Shown here in pieces: positions 44,194 through 54,849 of a stretch of DNA of 64,000 nucleotides. Each line of letters opens with the position of its first letter. The first letter of the stretch is position 1. The stretch comes from Arthonia radiata (taxonomy: Eukaryota; Ascomycota; Arthoniomycetes; Arthoniales; Arthoniaceae): positions 1,616,206-1,680,205 of the forward strand of contig PSQN01000007.1 of NCBI GenBank assembly GCA_002989075.1, written 5' to 3'. A model generated the notes under the pieces. That model was not told the origin of the DNA. It worked only from the letters and a program-made list of their open reading frames with translations, and did not search any database. A program made the position numbers and the translations under genes.

Positions 44194-47100
44194 ATGGGCA
44201 CCCCCGAGTTGCCGCGATGGTCGCGCGACGCCGGCGAATTGCGCAAGTACACAGCTATTCTTCAATCGCGGCGATGGCTGGGCGTGCTTTTGGGAACAAT
44301 CGTCGCCTTTTTCTTCCTAGTCACGTCGTCGTACCAGACCGGTCAATCGGCATCACCGCGAAAGTTGCTTACAGAAAGCTGGCGAAAGGTTCACGACGCT
44401 GCAAGCAGTCAAGGTAAGCAAATCGATGGGCTGAAGGACTTCAGGAAAGAACCTGGTTGCAACTTCACTTCACTGGACATTCACCACCCCTTTGCGCCAG
44501 CATGCAGCGATCGACAGGAGCTTCTAGACGCTATGAGTGGTGGTGGTCGATTGGGTTGGGACCAGCCGTATTGGACGAGAGGGTGCGACATGCAATGGTT
44601 CACGACGGACGAGATTTGCGACATCCTGAGCCGATTCGATCACATCTATTTGATAGGGGACGATCTGCTGCGCCATCTGGGCCAGGCTTTTCACGTGCTC
44701 ATGCGCAGCGATCTTGTTGATGGCGGCCGAGCCACGTGGCGTGAAGGTACTGATGGTGCCAATTGCCACTGCCATAACGTCTTTGATGACCCAACGTGCG
44801 TTTGGTGGTCTGCCGTCAACACGGTCAACTTGCTGCAAGGCGACCCAAACTCGGTGAAGTGTCAAAAGCGGCCAGCGCTGGTTTCATGGGAGCCTTTGCT
44901 GAATTATCCGATCAACGTCGACCTTCTCAAAGGCATCGTGAATGGTGTCGATAACAAAGATGATCCGAACGGCCGCACTGCTTTTGTCATGGGCCACGGC
45001 ATCTGGAATGACTTGGAAGCGGAAACTACTATGTCGTGGTTGGAGCAAATCGAGAACGAGATGACATTGCAGATGCCAAATTACTTTGCGAAGAAGCTTG
45101 ATACCAGCGCATTTCCGAGACTTTTCATCACACCAACAGCACAAGGCGAGGGCAAGCCAGATCCCTACTTGGGTTCGCAGAATAATTTGAAGCTCATGCG
45201 CCACACGCGCGAGGTCGGTGAATATGTCAAGGCAAGAGGCTACGAGCATCTAGCGCTCTACAATATGTCTGTGCAAGCAACCAGTCCTGACGGCACTCAT
45301 GCGAATTACGAAAACAATCTACTGAAAGCCATGTTTGTGCTAAACTGGCTCAATGAGTTGGAACCACCGGATCGCACTGCTCCTCCAGTTGTGCCAGTCA
45401 CATCGGTCAGCTCTCCCGTAGAGACTATTAAACCGGAAGATCTGATTGAGAAGCCAAATTACAGTCACACGTCAGTAGGGGTGTCAGTCGAGACTCTGGC
45501 TGCAGAGCGCCCGGCCAAGGGCCAGCATACTACCACCCAGTCCGTTGAAGGCGAATACGATTATCTCACGGCATCCAGCACCAACACTGGATCTACCTCC
45601 AAACCTACTGGGGGCTCCCATCCTATCGATGAGCTCATTTTGGAAGCGGAGGACTACCACGAGGAGATGCTGTCGAAGCGAACGCACGGTGTGCATGAGG
45701 CTGCTCAGGCTTATCGCAAGCGCCGTGGTCGCCATCCCCCGCCGCGTTTTGACAAGTTCGTCGAATGGTGTGAAGAGCGTGATGTCTTTATGATTGAAGA
45801 CTATTACGATCAGATCTATGGAGATTTGGCGCCGTTCTGGGCTGTCGAACCACACATCATTCGCGATTTCCCAAAATCGTGGATGAATGTTCTCAGCATC
45901 CGGAATGGGGAGATGCGACGGTGGGAGGACGAGCCAGCAAATATTGCCAATTGGATGGACTTCTGGGGCAATGGTTTGAAAGCATTACCCTTGGAGGACT
46001 TGCCAGATGTCGACATCGCGTTCAACGGTGAAGATGAGCCCAAAATGTTCGTGCCGTACGAGAAGATTCAGGCTGCCATCGACACAGCCGAGAAAAGACG
46101 CGCTAAACGTCCAGTGAAGGATCACATGCCTAGCATTACTGACTTCGTGGACCTATCTCCCTTGCCGCTCAGTCGTCCACCAGAGGAAGACAGGAATGGT
46201 TATCGCTGGGCCGACTTCCCGGAAGACAAGCCATTGTGGGATGCAGGACGTGCTGTCTGCCCACCGAACTCGAAGGCACGCAGAACGCATGGTAATGAGG
46301 ACTACAGCAAGACGCCGCACTTCCCAAATGCGCATAACCTCACCTATATGCACGATGGATATGTCGCCAACTGGTCGGCTGCGAAATCGTCCTGCGACAA
46401 CCCTCATCTCCGTGGTTTTCACGGTACCTGGATTGGCATGCTGTCTTCGAACCCGGAGAATCCCAAACCAAGGCAGAAAGCCATCATCACTGATCTCGTC
46501 CCAATGCTGAGTGGCTGCAAGATCCACGACGTCAATGCTGAGATCCTCGTTCCGCCAGCCATGCAATGGCCCTCCGAGGCTGACTCCTCTGACTTTACCT
46601 TCAACTTCAAAGAAGACGCTCGCATAGCTTGGGAGAAGAAGAAAGACCTTGTGATGTGGCGTGGCTCTGCTTCTGGGGGTGTCAACGATGCAGACAATTG
46701 GACGCGCTTCCAACGTCACCGTTTCTTGTCTATGCTCAATGGCACTCTCGTCTCCGAGCACGAGGCGACGCGACAGGAGGGCAAGCCGATGCCATCACAC
46801 GTGCCTGGCGGCCACCCAGCGCTGCCATGGAACTTTCCTTTGCCGCAGACGGACGTCTACGATCTAGGGGCTATGCACGCTACGTCTCCGACCTCGGCCC
46901 TCGAGTCTTGGATCAACACCCGCGTTGACGCCGCGTTCATCCATCTCCGTTGCTTCCCGCCACCATCGTGGTTCCATGGCAACGGCGCGGACTGCCCGTA
47001 CAACGGCGAGTACTACGCTGTCAAGTCGATTGTGAAATCCACGGAGGCGTACAAGTATAAGTATCAACCTGATCTTGATGGTGCCTCATACTCTGGCCGT

Positions 47101-47514
47101 TACAGGTCCATCCTGCAGTCTAATTCATTGCCCATCAAAGCCACCATCTATGATGAATGGCACGATAGCCGACTCATCCCGTGGAAGCACTTCATTCCGA
47201 TGGATAACACTTACGTAGACTGGTATGGAATCATGGAGTATTTCCTGGGTTACGCACCTTCTATTTCCATGAGCACGAAGAACAACGAGGCCGAAGGCGA
47301 AGGGCGCGATGTCGAGGTCGTCGGCGACGATGCGCCGGCAAGGAGCGGCCATGACGACATGGCGAAGCAGATCGCCCTGGAAGGAAGTGAGTGGACGAGG
47401 ACGGTGCTCAGAAATGAGGACATGCTGGCGTATGTGTACCGCTTGATACTGGAGATCGCCAGACTAGGTGATGAAAGGAGAGATGATATGGGGTTTGCCG
47501 ATGATTTAAAATAG
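44194..47514 (+). CDS. GT90/CAP10-type glycosyltransferase fused to an SGNH-like domain (1106 aa)
   Basis: One 3.3-kb exon. A type II membrane anchor lies at residues about 28-46 (WLGVLLGTIVAFFFLVTSSY). Residues about 95-420 resemble the SGNH/PC-esterase-type domain of fungal acetyl-modification proteins: TTDEICDILSRFDHIYLIGD, then DLLRHLGQAF, and a C-terminal Asp-x-x-His (SPDGTHANYENNLLKAMF). The usual GDS nucleophile is here GDD. After a linker, residues about 520-1060 carry the CAP10/GT90 domain (FHGTWIGMLSSNP, KKDLVMWRGSASGG, RFLSMLNG, LEYFLGY-like end). CAP10 proteins transfer xylose or related sugars to glycans in the secretory pathway. The donor and acceptor here are unknown. I started at ATG 44194, just before the anchor. 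Confidence 0.88.
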   Translation: MGTPELPRWSRDAGELRKYTAILQSRRWLGVLLGTIVAFFFLVTSSYQTGQSASPRKLLTESWRKVHDAASSQGKQIDGLKDFRKEPGCNFTSLDIHHPFAPACSDRQELLDAMSGGGRLGWDQPYWTRGCDMQWFTTDEICDILSRFDHIYLIGDDLLRHLGQAFHVLMRSDLVDGGRATWREGTDGANCHCHNVFDDPTCVWWSAVNTVNLLQGDPNSVKCQKRPALVSWEPLLNYPINVDLLKGIVNGVDNKDDPNGRTAFVMGHGIWNDLEAETTMSWLEQIENEMTLQMPNYFAKKLDTSAFPRLFITPTAQGEGKPDPYLGSQNNLKLMRHTREVGEYVKARGYEHLALYNMSVQATSPDGTHANYENNLLKAMFVLNWLNELEPPDRTAPPVVPVTSVSSPVETIKPEDLIEKPNYSHTSVGVSVETLAAERPAKGQHTTTQSVEGEYDYLTASSTNTGSTSKPTGGSHPIDELILEAEDYHEEMLSKRTHGVHEAAQAYRKRRGRHPPPRFDKFVEWCEERDVFMIEDYYDQIYGDLAPFWAVEPHIIRDFPKSWMNVLSIRNGEMRRWEDEPANIANWMDFWGNGLKALPLEDLPDVDIAFNGEDEPKMFVPYEKIQAAIDTAEKRRAKRPVKDHMPSITDFVDLSPLPLSRPPEEDRNGYRWADFPEDKPLWDAGRAVCPPNSKARRTHGNEDYSKTPHFPNAHNLTYMHDGYVANWSAAKSSCDNPHLRGFHGTWIGMLSSNPENPKPRQKAIITDLVPMLSGCKIHDVNAEILVPPAMQWPSEADSSDFTFNFKEDARIAWEKKKDLVMWRGSASGGVNDADNWTRFQRHRFLSMLNGTLVSEHEATRQEGKPMPSHVPGGHPALPWNFPLPQTDVYDLGAMHATSPTSALESWINTRVDAAFIHLRCFPPPSWFHGNGADCPYNGEYYAVKSIVKSTEAYKYKYQPDLDGASYSGRYRSILQSNSLPIKATIYDEWHDSRLIPWKHFIPMDNTYVDWYGIMEYFLGYAPSISMSTKNNEAEGEGRDVEVVGDDAPARSGHDDMAKQIALEGSEWTRTVLRNEDMLAYVYRLILEIARLGDERRDDMGFADDLK

Positions 47515-47671
47515 ACGACGGCGCGAAGTGGTACTCTCGAGAGATGACAGGCGTTCTGGCAAGGTAATGTTGTAAGCATATGGGCGAGTTACATAGCGAG
47601 GATCCTGCTTTTAGCTTCTGGACAACTGTGAAATGATACGATCCAAATGTCGTTTGCTCATCCTACTCCCG

Positions 47672-49401
47672 TCATTGATACGGACTCGCAGCGCCGTTTG
47701 GCTTTGGCGATTCCTCCTCATTCCTCTTTCTTCGCTTCATGAAGTTGCCTCTTGCTTCCACCTTGCCTTCTGCTGGCAGCACTCGTATACCAGTGAATAC
47801 ATAGCCTTCCGCCCCACCTCGAGTCGTCATGCATGGGTGTGTACGTCCAGGTAGGACCTGCCACTCCCTCGTCCGTGCTGTCTGCAGGCTAGGTGCTAGC
47901 ACAAGCCGCGGGTCGACAGGGAAGTCGTCACTCGGCACTTCGGGCTCATTGCCTTCGTCTAGCGCGTTCAAGAAGGCCGTCTTGTGACCCGACGAATAAG
48001 CGTCTGCTACCTCGATGAGCGGTTCAGCATTCGGGCTGTATATCACAATCGGCGCGCCGCCGCGCAACAGCGGTATCAAGTGATGTAGCACATCTGAAAG
48101 CTCCATCGATGTCGCAATAACCAGGCCCTCGAATCCACCCGAGCGTGCTTCATCAACCACAGTCCTTGATTGCGCCCATCGCCGCCGCTTGCGATGGTGT
48201 GCTCCCCTCTTGCCGCTTTTCATCTGCTCCAATTCGGCTTTTGGGATGGGCGAGGGTTCAGCATATGCCACATCTGCAGTCGGGTCGAGAAGTTGTAACC
48301 AGGTGAGTGTTTTGAGGTGCTTGTGGAGCGGGTGTATCGTGGAATCTGCGGAGTTGTTTGGATCGAAGGAGAAATAGGATAGTAGGGAAAGGTTGGGCTG
48401 TGTCGCACTGTGGACAAGAGTGATAGTATTGGAGGCTACGGCCTTGGACTCTTCTAAGCGTCGGTGTCTCTGCGATGAGGGTGATTGAGACTTTGTATCC
48501 TGTGCCTGAGGGTCGCGCGTATCTGAGGAACGACCGTGATATGATCCATTGCTCAACGCTCGATCTGCAGAGCATTCCGAGCCGCCTTGTTGGTGCAACA
48601 TGCCCATTCTCTCAGCCATTGCGGCCACCAGCAAGCCGGCCGTGTCCTCGACGACAAGCCATCTTCCCGCTGGCTTTTCTGGCAAAGCTGTCTGACCGCA
48701 CTGAACGTTCGCCCAGCTCATGATTAGGCCTATCAATTCTTCTCGCAGCTCCATGATCTTCGGCGCCTCCTTCTCGTGAATGTACCACAAAGCCAGTCTG
48801 TCCACGTCTATGGGAAGGACCGTGAATCTCTTCATGTACTTCTTTTGCTTGCGTAATGCGTACTTTGCTAGGCTGAAAGCTGTCTTCTCGCCAAGGTGGG
48901 AGTGGGAAGCCATGATCTTGGCTATGATCTCTTTGCCGGTCCCGGATGCCTTGAGCTCTTCGATCTCATCCATGGTGAGCATCTGGCGGGCGGAGTCATC
49001 GATCGTGAGCTGATTGTTGCGCATGAGCGCAGCGGCTTCATCTGACATTGTAGGCGTCGTTGAGGGCTCATCTCGAGACTCTGACGGAGTTTGCGCATCG
49101 TCTGAAATCTCTTGCGCGTGCAGCTCAGCGGCTGGTATCAAGCGCAACGAGGAAGCGTGCGAGGTAGATCGCTCCAGCACTTCATAAGTTTGGTAGAGAG
49201 GCCGGCCAAGGAGATCATCTGCGCGGAATGTGCCATACTTGCCGAGCGATATGGTTCTGCACAGAGCGTTAGAGGGGAGATCGATCGCTCTTGAAAGCTC
49301 GCGTTACTTACATACGTATGAGGCGTGATCTCAAATACTTTGTGGAGGCCGGACGGTAATCGTAGAGCGATGTGCGCATGCGGCCTTATGCTCGAGTCCA
49401 T
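47672..49401 (-). CDS. TRM6: tRNA (m1A58) methyltransferase non-catalytic subunit Trm6 (556 aa)
   Basis: Exons 49401-49316 and 49256-47672 on the minus strand, with a 59-nt phase-2 intron (donor GTATGT). The spliced N-terminus MDSSIRPHAHIALRLPSGLH...TISLGKYGTFRADDLLGRPL is the beta-barrel start of Gcd10/Trm6. LTMDEIEELKASGTGKEIIA and HSHLGEKTAFSLAKYALRKQ are hallmark segments, and GRWLVVEDTAGLLVAAMAER opens the degenerate methyltransferase-like domain. Trm6 pairs with the catalytic Trm61 to modify A58 of tRNAs, including initiator tRNA. A Ser/Arg-rich insertion of about 100 residues sits mid-protein. Confidence 0.93.
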
Positions 49402-49859
49402 GGTGGAAATCACAACTGCTGGACTGGGCTCGGCGGATGAGCGAGCACCGTCAGAACCCGAGAGCGTGCATGACAGCTTTATCACAGCTTTCGACCTGGT
49501 CAATTCAGTAGCACGGGCGACTTGGGTTGCTGCGATTGTCAGAGGTCCGCACTTGTAAGATGCTAGAAGCGTGCACCGTGAGAGATTTCATGTGATCGGA
49601 GCGCACGGGCCAGTAGAGCCGCAGGAAAGTGACGACGCTGTGGCTCGTGCTTCTCCTGCGTCCTCGAGCTGTCGATGCGAAGGCTCCAGAGTTTCTTCAA
49701 GACCGTTCATTTCCTCCATCTAAGAGTCGTCGTCGTCCTGACTTTCCCCCTCGAATGCAGTCGTGCCTTCGTTCCTTGCTCATCGACATGCGCGAACCAC
49801 GCGAACCACGCGAACCGTGAAATGCTCACATTGACAACTGTTCAACTCGGTAGTTCACC
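49402..49859. promoter_or_regulatory. Divergent promoter of TRM6 and the MINDY gene
   Basis: 458 bases between start codons at 49401 (minus) and 49860 (plus). At 49790-49818 a 9-bp unit, CGCGAACCA, is repeated about three times. No other feature is seen. Confidence 0.4.
49790..49818. repeat. Short tandem 9-bp repeat
   Basis: CGCGAACCA recurs in tandem (GCGAACCACGCGAACCACGC pattern) just upstream of the MINDY gene leader. It is too short to classify. Confidence 0.6.
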
Positions 49860-52220
49860 ATGGTGATGAAGAGAGCCTCAGAACAGAGCGAGCCTCCGCC
49901 CTACCCGACGACACCGCTCGAATCTCATGATCCGCGCAGTGATATACGCCCCGGGGGTCATGCGCCCTCTGAGCTGGAGCAGACGCAAGACGGGCTTGTG
50001 AACTTGACGATCGGTGAGGGCGGAGAGATCGAAGAGAGCTCCGATTGGATTGCCAGTGATCGCGAGGATACCGATACTACGAAGATGCTGGACGACAGGA
50101 TAGCCGGTTCCGAGCCCATAGCAAAGAAGACCTTGCAACCTCACCTTCCTGAAGATCAAATACCAGAATCGCTCAGGTTGAAAAAGCCCCCTTCTCCCAA
50201 CCCATGGACCTCAGACAAATCCGCAGCATCTTTGCAGTCTTTCTCAGAGCATGAAACGAATCTGCAGCCGTCACTACCTCACGCAAAGCTGGACACCAAC
50301 CCGTTTCGGCGACCAAGCGACTTCAGACCCGCAGACGCTCCTGCTGATTCAACCACGGCATGGAGTTCAGAACCGAAGACAGACTCCGCAGCGCACCCTA
50401 TATCCATCCATCATTCGCAAAGCGTTGCCAATCCATGGGCCGCAGATGTTATGGAACATTCACTGAGCACAGCACCTCCACCGCAGCCAGCTAGCAACCC
50501 TCGGGCTGAAGAGCAAATATTGGGAAACGAATCACAGCCCTTCGGGCAACGGCCGCCACCACTAATTGAAGATCCATCGTATATGGCAGACTTGATAGAC
50601 CTAGGCTCGAAAGAGCCCTCAGATGATGAAGTGGCGGATCATCCGAAGAAGAAGATCCCAACCGCACCTACTCCACAAGATGCGGCACCTTCTCTCGATC
50701 ACGCCACTGGTGTCTCCGACCCATCACTGCGACCGCAGGCCCTTCATCAGTCTCAGTCAAAGCCGGCAACGACACATCAGCGCAATGAGTATTACCACAT
50801 TAAGCATATTCGCTGGCATGACCCCAAGTCACAGCAGATTCCCCGGCGATCACCCATTCTCACTCAAAATGCCAATGGCCCTTGCCCCCTACTTGCTCTC
50901 GTAAACGCCTTGAGCTTGTCAACCCCACCGGGACTGCAAACGCCCTTGCTCGAAACTTTGCGCTCGCGAGAGACGGTCAGCCTCGGCCTGCTGCTTGATG
51001 CCGTCTTTGACGAGCTGATGTCTGGTCGGCGGGGCGCCACAGCTCAAGAGCTGCCAGACGTTGGCGAGTTATATTCATTTCTCATCACACTTCACACCGG
51101 TATGAACGTCAACCCTCGCTTCGTACCCGACACATCAAGCGCGACTTTTGAACAAACGAAGGAGATGCTCTTGTACGGGACATTCGACATATCGCTCGTC
51201 CACGGATGGATACCCAGTGAGGAAGACCCGGCTTTTGCAGCATTTTCTGCAATCGCACCTTCGTACGAGGACGCACAAAATGTACAATTCCGCGAGGAAG
51301 AGCTTGAGCAAAAGCTTGGCCAAGCAGAGTTGACTGACGAAGAGCAATCCATTCTACGCGATCTCCCAGTAATCAAGCAATTTCTAGCGTCTTGGCCGAC
51401 CCAACTCACTCAGCATGGCTTGCAATCGCTCAACCAGCAAGTTCAGCCTGGCCAGACTGCTATCTTATTCCGTAATGACCATTTCTCCACAGTATATAGG
51501 GAGCCAACGTCGGGTCGGCTGATGACTTTGGTGACCGATGCTGGCTATTCGTCACACGACGAGATCATTTGGGAGAGTCTCGTCGACATCAACGGCGCCA
51601 AGAGCGAGATGTTCTCAGGGGATTTTCGATCAGTGAGCCATGTCAATCAACGTACCTCGCCGAATATAAACGGGTGGACAACTGTTCAGAAACGTCACTC
51701 GAAGCCCGCAGAAGCGAAATTGTCATCAGGCAATGCGTCCGCTCCGAATACCGTAACGTCTGCTCGTACACCCGCCGAGCAGGAAGATGCCGACCTTGCC
51801 TTGGCACTTCAGCTTCAAGAGGAGGAAGAACACCGTGAAAGAGAGGAGCAGGCCGCGCGAAGAAGAGAAGAGCGACTGTCCGAGAACTACCTAGATAATG
51901 AGACTGCAAGACGAGGGCCACAGATACCACCCCGCGGACGACGCAATCAAAATCAAACGGCAAACGGAGACGAGCTTCCTTCGTACGAACAAGCAGCTTC
52001 AGAGCGCAGGTACTTACCCCCACGAGGTCATCCTAGCAGTGAGCACAATGCGACTGCTTCCACGTTTGTGCAACCGCAAGACCAAAGACTGGGGATGGGC
52101 CGAATGCCGGGCCGACCCGCGCCACGTAGAGGAAGGGGGGCAACACCCTTTGACGGTGGAGGCGGAGTGAACAACTCCCAGGCTGTTGCCGATCGACGAG
52201 AAGGCTGTACGATGATGTGA
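49860..52220 (+). CDS. MINDY-family K48-specific deubiquitinase (786 aa)
   Basis: Single exon. The first 310 residues are disordered and Pro/Ser/Glu-rich. The MINDY (DUF544) catalytic domain runs about 315-590: YYHIKHIRWHDP, then the catalytic-cysteine motif TQNANGPCPLLALVNAL (Cys near residue 342), LYGTFDISLVHGWIPSEEDP, and the catalytic-histidine region AILFRNDHFSTVYRE (near 540). A ubiquitin-interacting-like helix follows (EDADLALALQLQEEEEHRER, about 642). MINDY enzymes trim K48-linked ubiquitin chains. The protein ends in ...REGCTMM, a plausible CaaX prenylation motif. Initiation could also occur at the third codon, the next ATG. Confidence 0.92.
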   Translation: MVMKRASEQSEPPPYPTTPLESHDPRSDIRPGGHAPSELEQTQDGLVNLTIGEGGEIEESSDWIASDREDTDTTKMLDDRIAGSEPIAKKTLQPHLPEDQIPESLRLKKPPSPNPWTSDKSAASLQSFSEHETNLQPSLPHAKLDTNPFRRPSDFRPADAPADSTTAWSSEPKTDSAAHPISIHHSQSVANPWAADVMEHSLSTAPPPQPASNPRAEEQILGNESQPFGQRPPPLIEDPSYMADLIDLGSKEPSDDEVADHPKKKIPTAPTPQDAAPSLDHATGVSDPSLRPQALHQSQSKPATTHQRNEYYHIKHIRWHDPKSQQIPRRSPILTQNANGPCPLLALVNALSLSTPPGLQTPLLETLRSRETVSLGLLLDAVFDELMSGRRGATAQELPDVGELYSFLITLHTGMNVNPRFVPDTSSATFEQTKEMLLYGTFDISLVHGWIPSEEDPAFAAFSAIAPSYEDAQNVQFREEELEQKLGQAELTDEEQSILRDLPVIKQFLASWPTQLTQHGLQSLNQQVQPGQTAILFRNDHFSTVYREPTSGRLMTLVTDAGYSSHDEIIWESLVDINGAKSEMFSGDFRSVSHVNQRTSPNINGWTTVQKRHSKPAEAKLSSGNASAPNTVTSARTPAEQEDADLALALQLQEEEEHREREEQAARRREERLSENYLDNETARRGPQIPPRGRRNQNQTANGDELPSYEQAASERRYLPPRGHPSSEHNATASTFVQPQDQRLGMGRMPGRPAPRRGRGATPFDGGGGVNNSQAVADRREGCTMM

Positions 52221-53008
52221 TACCCATGAGCCATGATATATGGCACAAGGTTGCCGTCCACGAAGCTACGATAATCTACGTCGTTGAGGTGCATCTGCGA
52301 GACTGCGAGCCCCTGCCCGTTTTGCTTGCGTAAATATCTTTTTTGGGAAAGGCGCGTATACAAGGAGGTTTGCTTGTTCACCAGCGTGAATAGCTCCCTC
52401 GCATCTATCAGCTTCACCTCACCTATCTTTTCACTTCAATTGTGTGTTCTTACTAACATCAACGTGCAGCCGTGCTTTGAGGCAATTGTAGGTGCCCTTG
52501 CATTATTGGTATGTGCAATGCCAGCGGCTAGATAGGGCGACACTACAAGGGGTAATCCTGGTCGCACTGTCCCTCTACATTAGCTCGTAACCTTGCATTG
52601 TTGCTCGTACCGTGAGACTTTGATTTCTTGAAATACGCCCGTCTACGAAGTAGTCTCTCGATGTACACAGATATCCCCCCAGAGATCTTTTCTGGACGTC
52701 AGCCTGAATGACACCCTTTCGATGACGCGATCATCGGTGTTACGGCAGGTGCAACCAGCCAAGAGTCTCCATGTTACAGAGCTTCATGGATGTATTGATC
52801 CATAATGGTACTTCCCATGGCGAGTGACCTGTCGCAGTGTGTGCTGCGGAGCACTTCTCATGCAGTAGTCATCCGACGCGGTTCGACAGTGCTATATCGA
52901 GAAGCTGCATAAGGCTTCCACCATCCTCAAGACAACGAATTGCATAGGGGTTGACCCCTTCACCCGCTACTCGCAGCACACACAAACACTTTCTCAAGGT
53001 CTCAAATC
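52221..53008. other. Intergenic region
   Basis: Nearly 800 bases between the MINDY gene and the rhodopsin-domain gene. No coding or RNA feature recognised. Confidence 0.35.
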
Positions 53009-53311
53009 ATGGTTCTCAATACCAAAGCCGAAACATACGCCAATTGCATTGTCTTTCCAATCGTGGGTATCATATTAGTAGCGCTACGCTTCTACACCCG
53101 GAAAACTCGTAAGCTACCATTGAAGGCGGATGAATATCTGGCTCTTCCCGCGTGGGTAAGCTTGGTTCGACGCCTGGGGCAGAGTTTGCCGCTAAGTTAC
53201 CGTTTGAGCTTTTCACTACGGGTTACTTTGTCACCTTTATCATAGGTGAGACAGGCAGTCTCTCAGCATCGAGTGTTGGGCGTAGCCTGCTGTACCTGAA
53301 GACTGACGTAC

Positions 53312-53407
<96 letters not shown>

Positions 53408-54849
53408 GGCGTTGCGACAGTCCTGTTCTTACCGCAGGAAGCCATATTTGGCGATAAAACTCTCATTACACGTCCCATGCAGGAGTATAATCAAGTATGT
53501 TGTTTCGATCGAGGCCATCAACGCTCAATGCGAGCGATTGAGTAACAGTGTTAACTGGAAAGCAGATCAGCGTTTCACTTCAGTTCTTGTGGATGGCCTC
53601 CAACACATGCAGCAAACTTTCGATTCTGTTTCTCTATCGCCGCATCTTTGTCGGCAAGGCCTTCAGCTGCGCTAGTTCTGCATTGATTGGGAGCGTACTG
53701 GTCTGGACCGTCTATGGCATCTTCATGCAGGTCTTCATTTGTGGCCGTCACGTCAAAACCGCGTTCGAGAACGGCGAAAAATGTTCTGATACCGGATATT
53801 ATACTGCATTGATATTCTGGGTCCTGGATGCCTTCTTGGACATCTGCATTCTCATACTGCCACTTCCGTTGGTAAGGCTATGTAATTTGCTGCAGAGTTC
53901 TGAAAACACTGTGTGCGTCGTTCTCTGCTGATTCTTGATGTCTATCAGATTGCGAAGCTGCAGATGTCGGTCCGACAGAAGATGATGCTGGGGCTCGTTT
54001 TTTCCATTGGTGCTTTGGCGTTAGTGGGAAGCCTCAACAGCATGGTGAGCTTACAGCCTCTGCGAAGACTTTATAGAGGCTCGTGCACGCCGGTCATGGA
54101 TGCTCAGCGTCCGGACTTGCGCCCGAGTTAGCATTAGGCATAGAACCGAGTCGCCGCGTTTGTACTCAGGACTGAGATGAGCTGACAAGCTCAACATAGG
54201 TCCTCCTCACGGAGCCATTTACGGGGTATTTCGGCAACCCGGGATGGCAGACTTACGAAGGCGTTTCAAATCAAGACTACATTGGTGAGTTCTTCTTCAA
54301 GCACAAGCCCCCATTTCTCCACTCGGACTGACTACTGGGACAGGCCTTAATGTACTGGGCTGGAATTGGCAAGGTCTCGAGCTTGGCTTTGGCCTCGTCG
54401 CCTGCAATCTTCTCGTCCTTCGCCCGCTCTGGGGTGAAGCTCTGCCCAGACACGTCAAGTCAACAATGAACAGATCATGGATCGGACTCCGCACATTGAG
54501 GACGTCAGAGTCAACGCAACACGGCACGGCCTGGTCCACTCTCGGCTCGAGGAGCAAGTTCGATGACCGGTACAGGGATCAGCACTTCAGGGCTCCTGTC
54601 CCGCTAGAAATCCAGTGGGTGCGGTCACGCCTTTGCGTTCAGCACCAGCTTCGAATAGTTCACTCAACTATCTCGCAAGCACTTCCCACAGCGAGACACA
54701 AAGGTCTCACGCAGGCTTTAAAGGCGCTAACAAGTTCAGCGTGGCTCCAGACGACGAGCATGATGCTTCTGCGGAAACCTTCCATGGCTATCATGCTGTG
54801 TGAATATCTCATCATGTATTTAGGTTGTGTTGCTTATCGAGACGGCTGA
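53009..54849 (+). CDS. Fungal rhodopsin-domain (PTH11-like) integral membrane protein (414 aa)
   Basis: Seven exons by splice signal and phase: 53009-53155, 53209-53245, 53409-53494, 53584-53871, 53949-54044, 54200-54284 and 54344-54849. About seven hydrophobic segments fit the fungal rhodopsin-domain family: IVFPIVGIILVALRFYTRK, the spliced TM2 (LFTTGYFVTFIIGVATVLFL), CSKLSILFLYRRIFVG, SALIGSVLVWTVYGIFMQVF, LIFWVLDAFLDICILILPLP, SVRQKMMLGLVFSIGALALV and FGLVACNLLVLRPLWG. The Y/FYRRIF and DilPLP-type motifs are family hallmarks. Members include Pth11-like surface sensors, but the ligand here is unknown. Intron 2 is swollen by an ACA microsatellite. The reading frame of the cytoplasmic tail beyond about 54590 is uncertain. 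Confidence 0.82.
53312..53408. repeat. Trinucleotide microsatellite (ACA)n, about 97 bp
   Basis: About 32 perfect copies of ACA/CAA run from 53312 to the AG at 53408. The tract lies inside intron 2 of the rhodopsin-domain gene and its last unit supplies the AACAG splice acceptor. Confidence 0.95.

Noticed and set aside
53223-53478. Poly-Leu, poly-Val and poly-Asn open frames
   Set aside because: They are translations of the ACA microsatellite, which lies in an intron.
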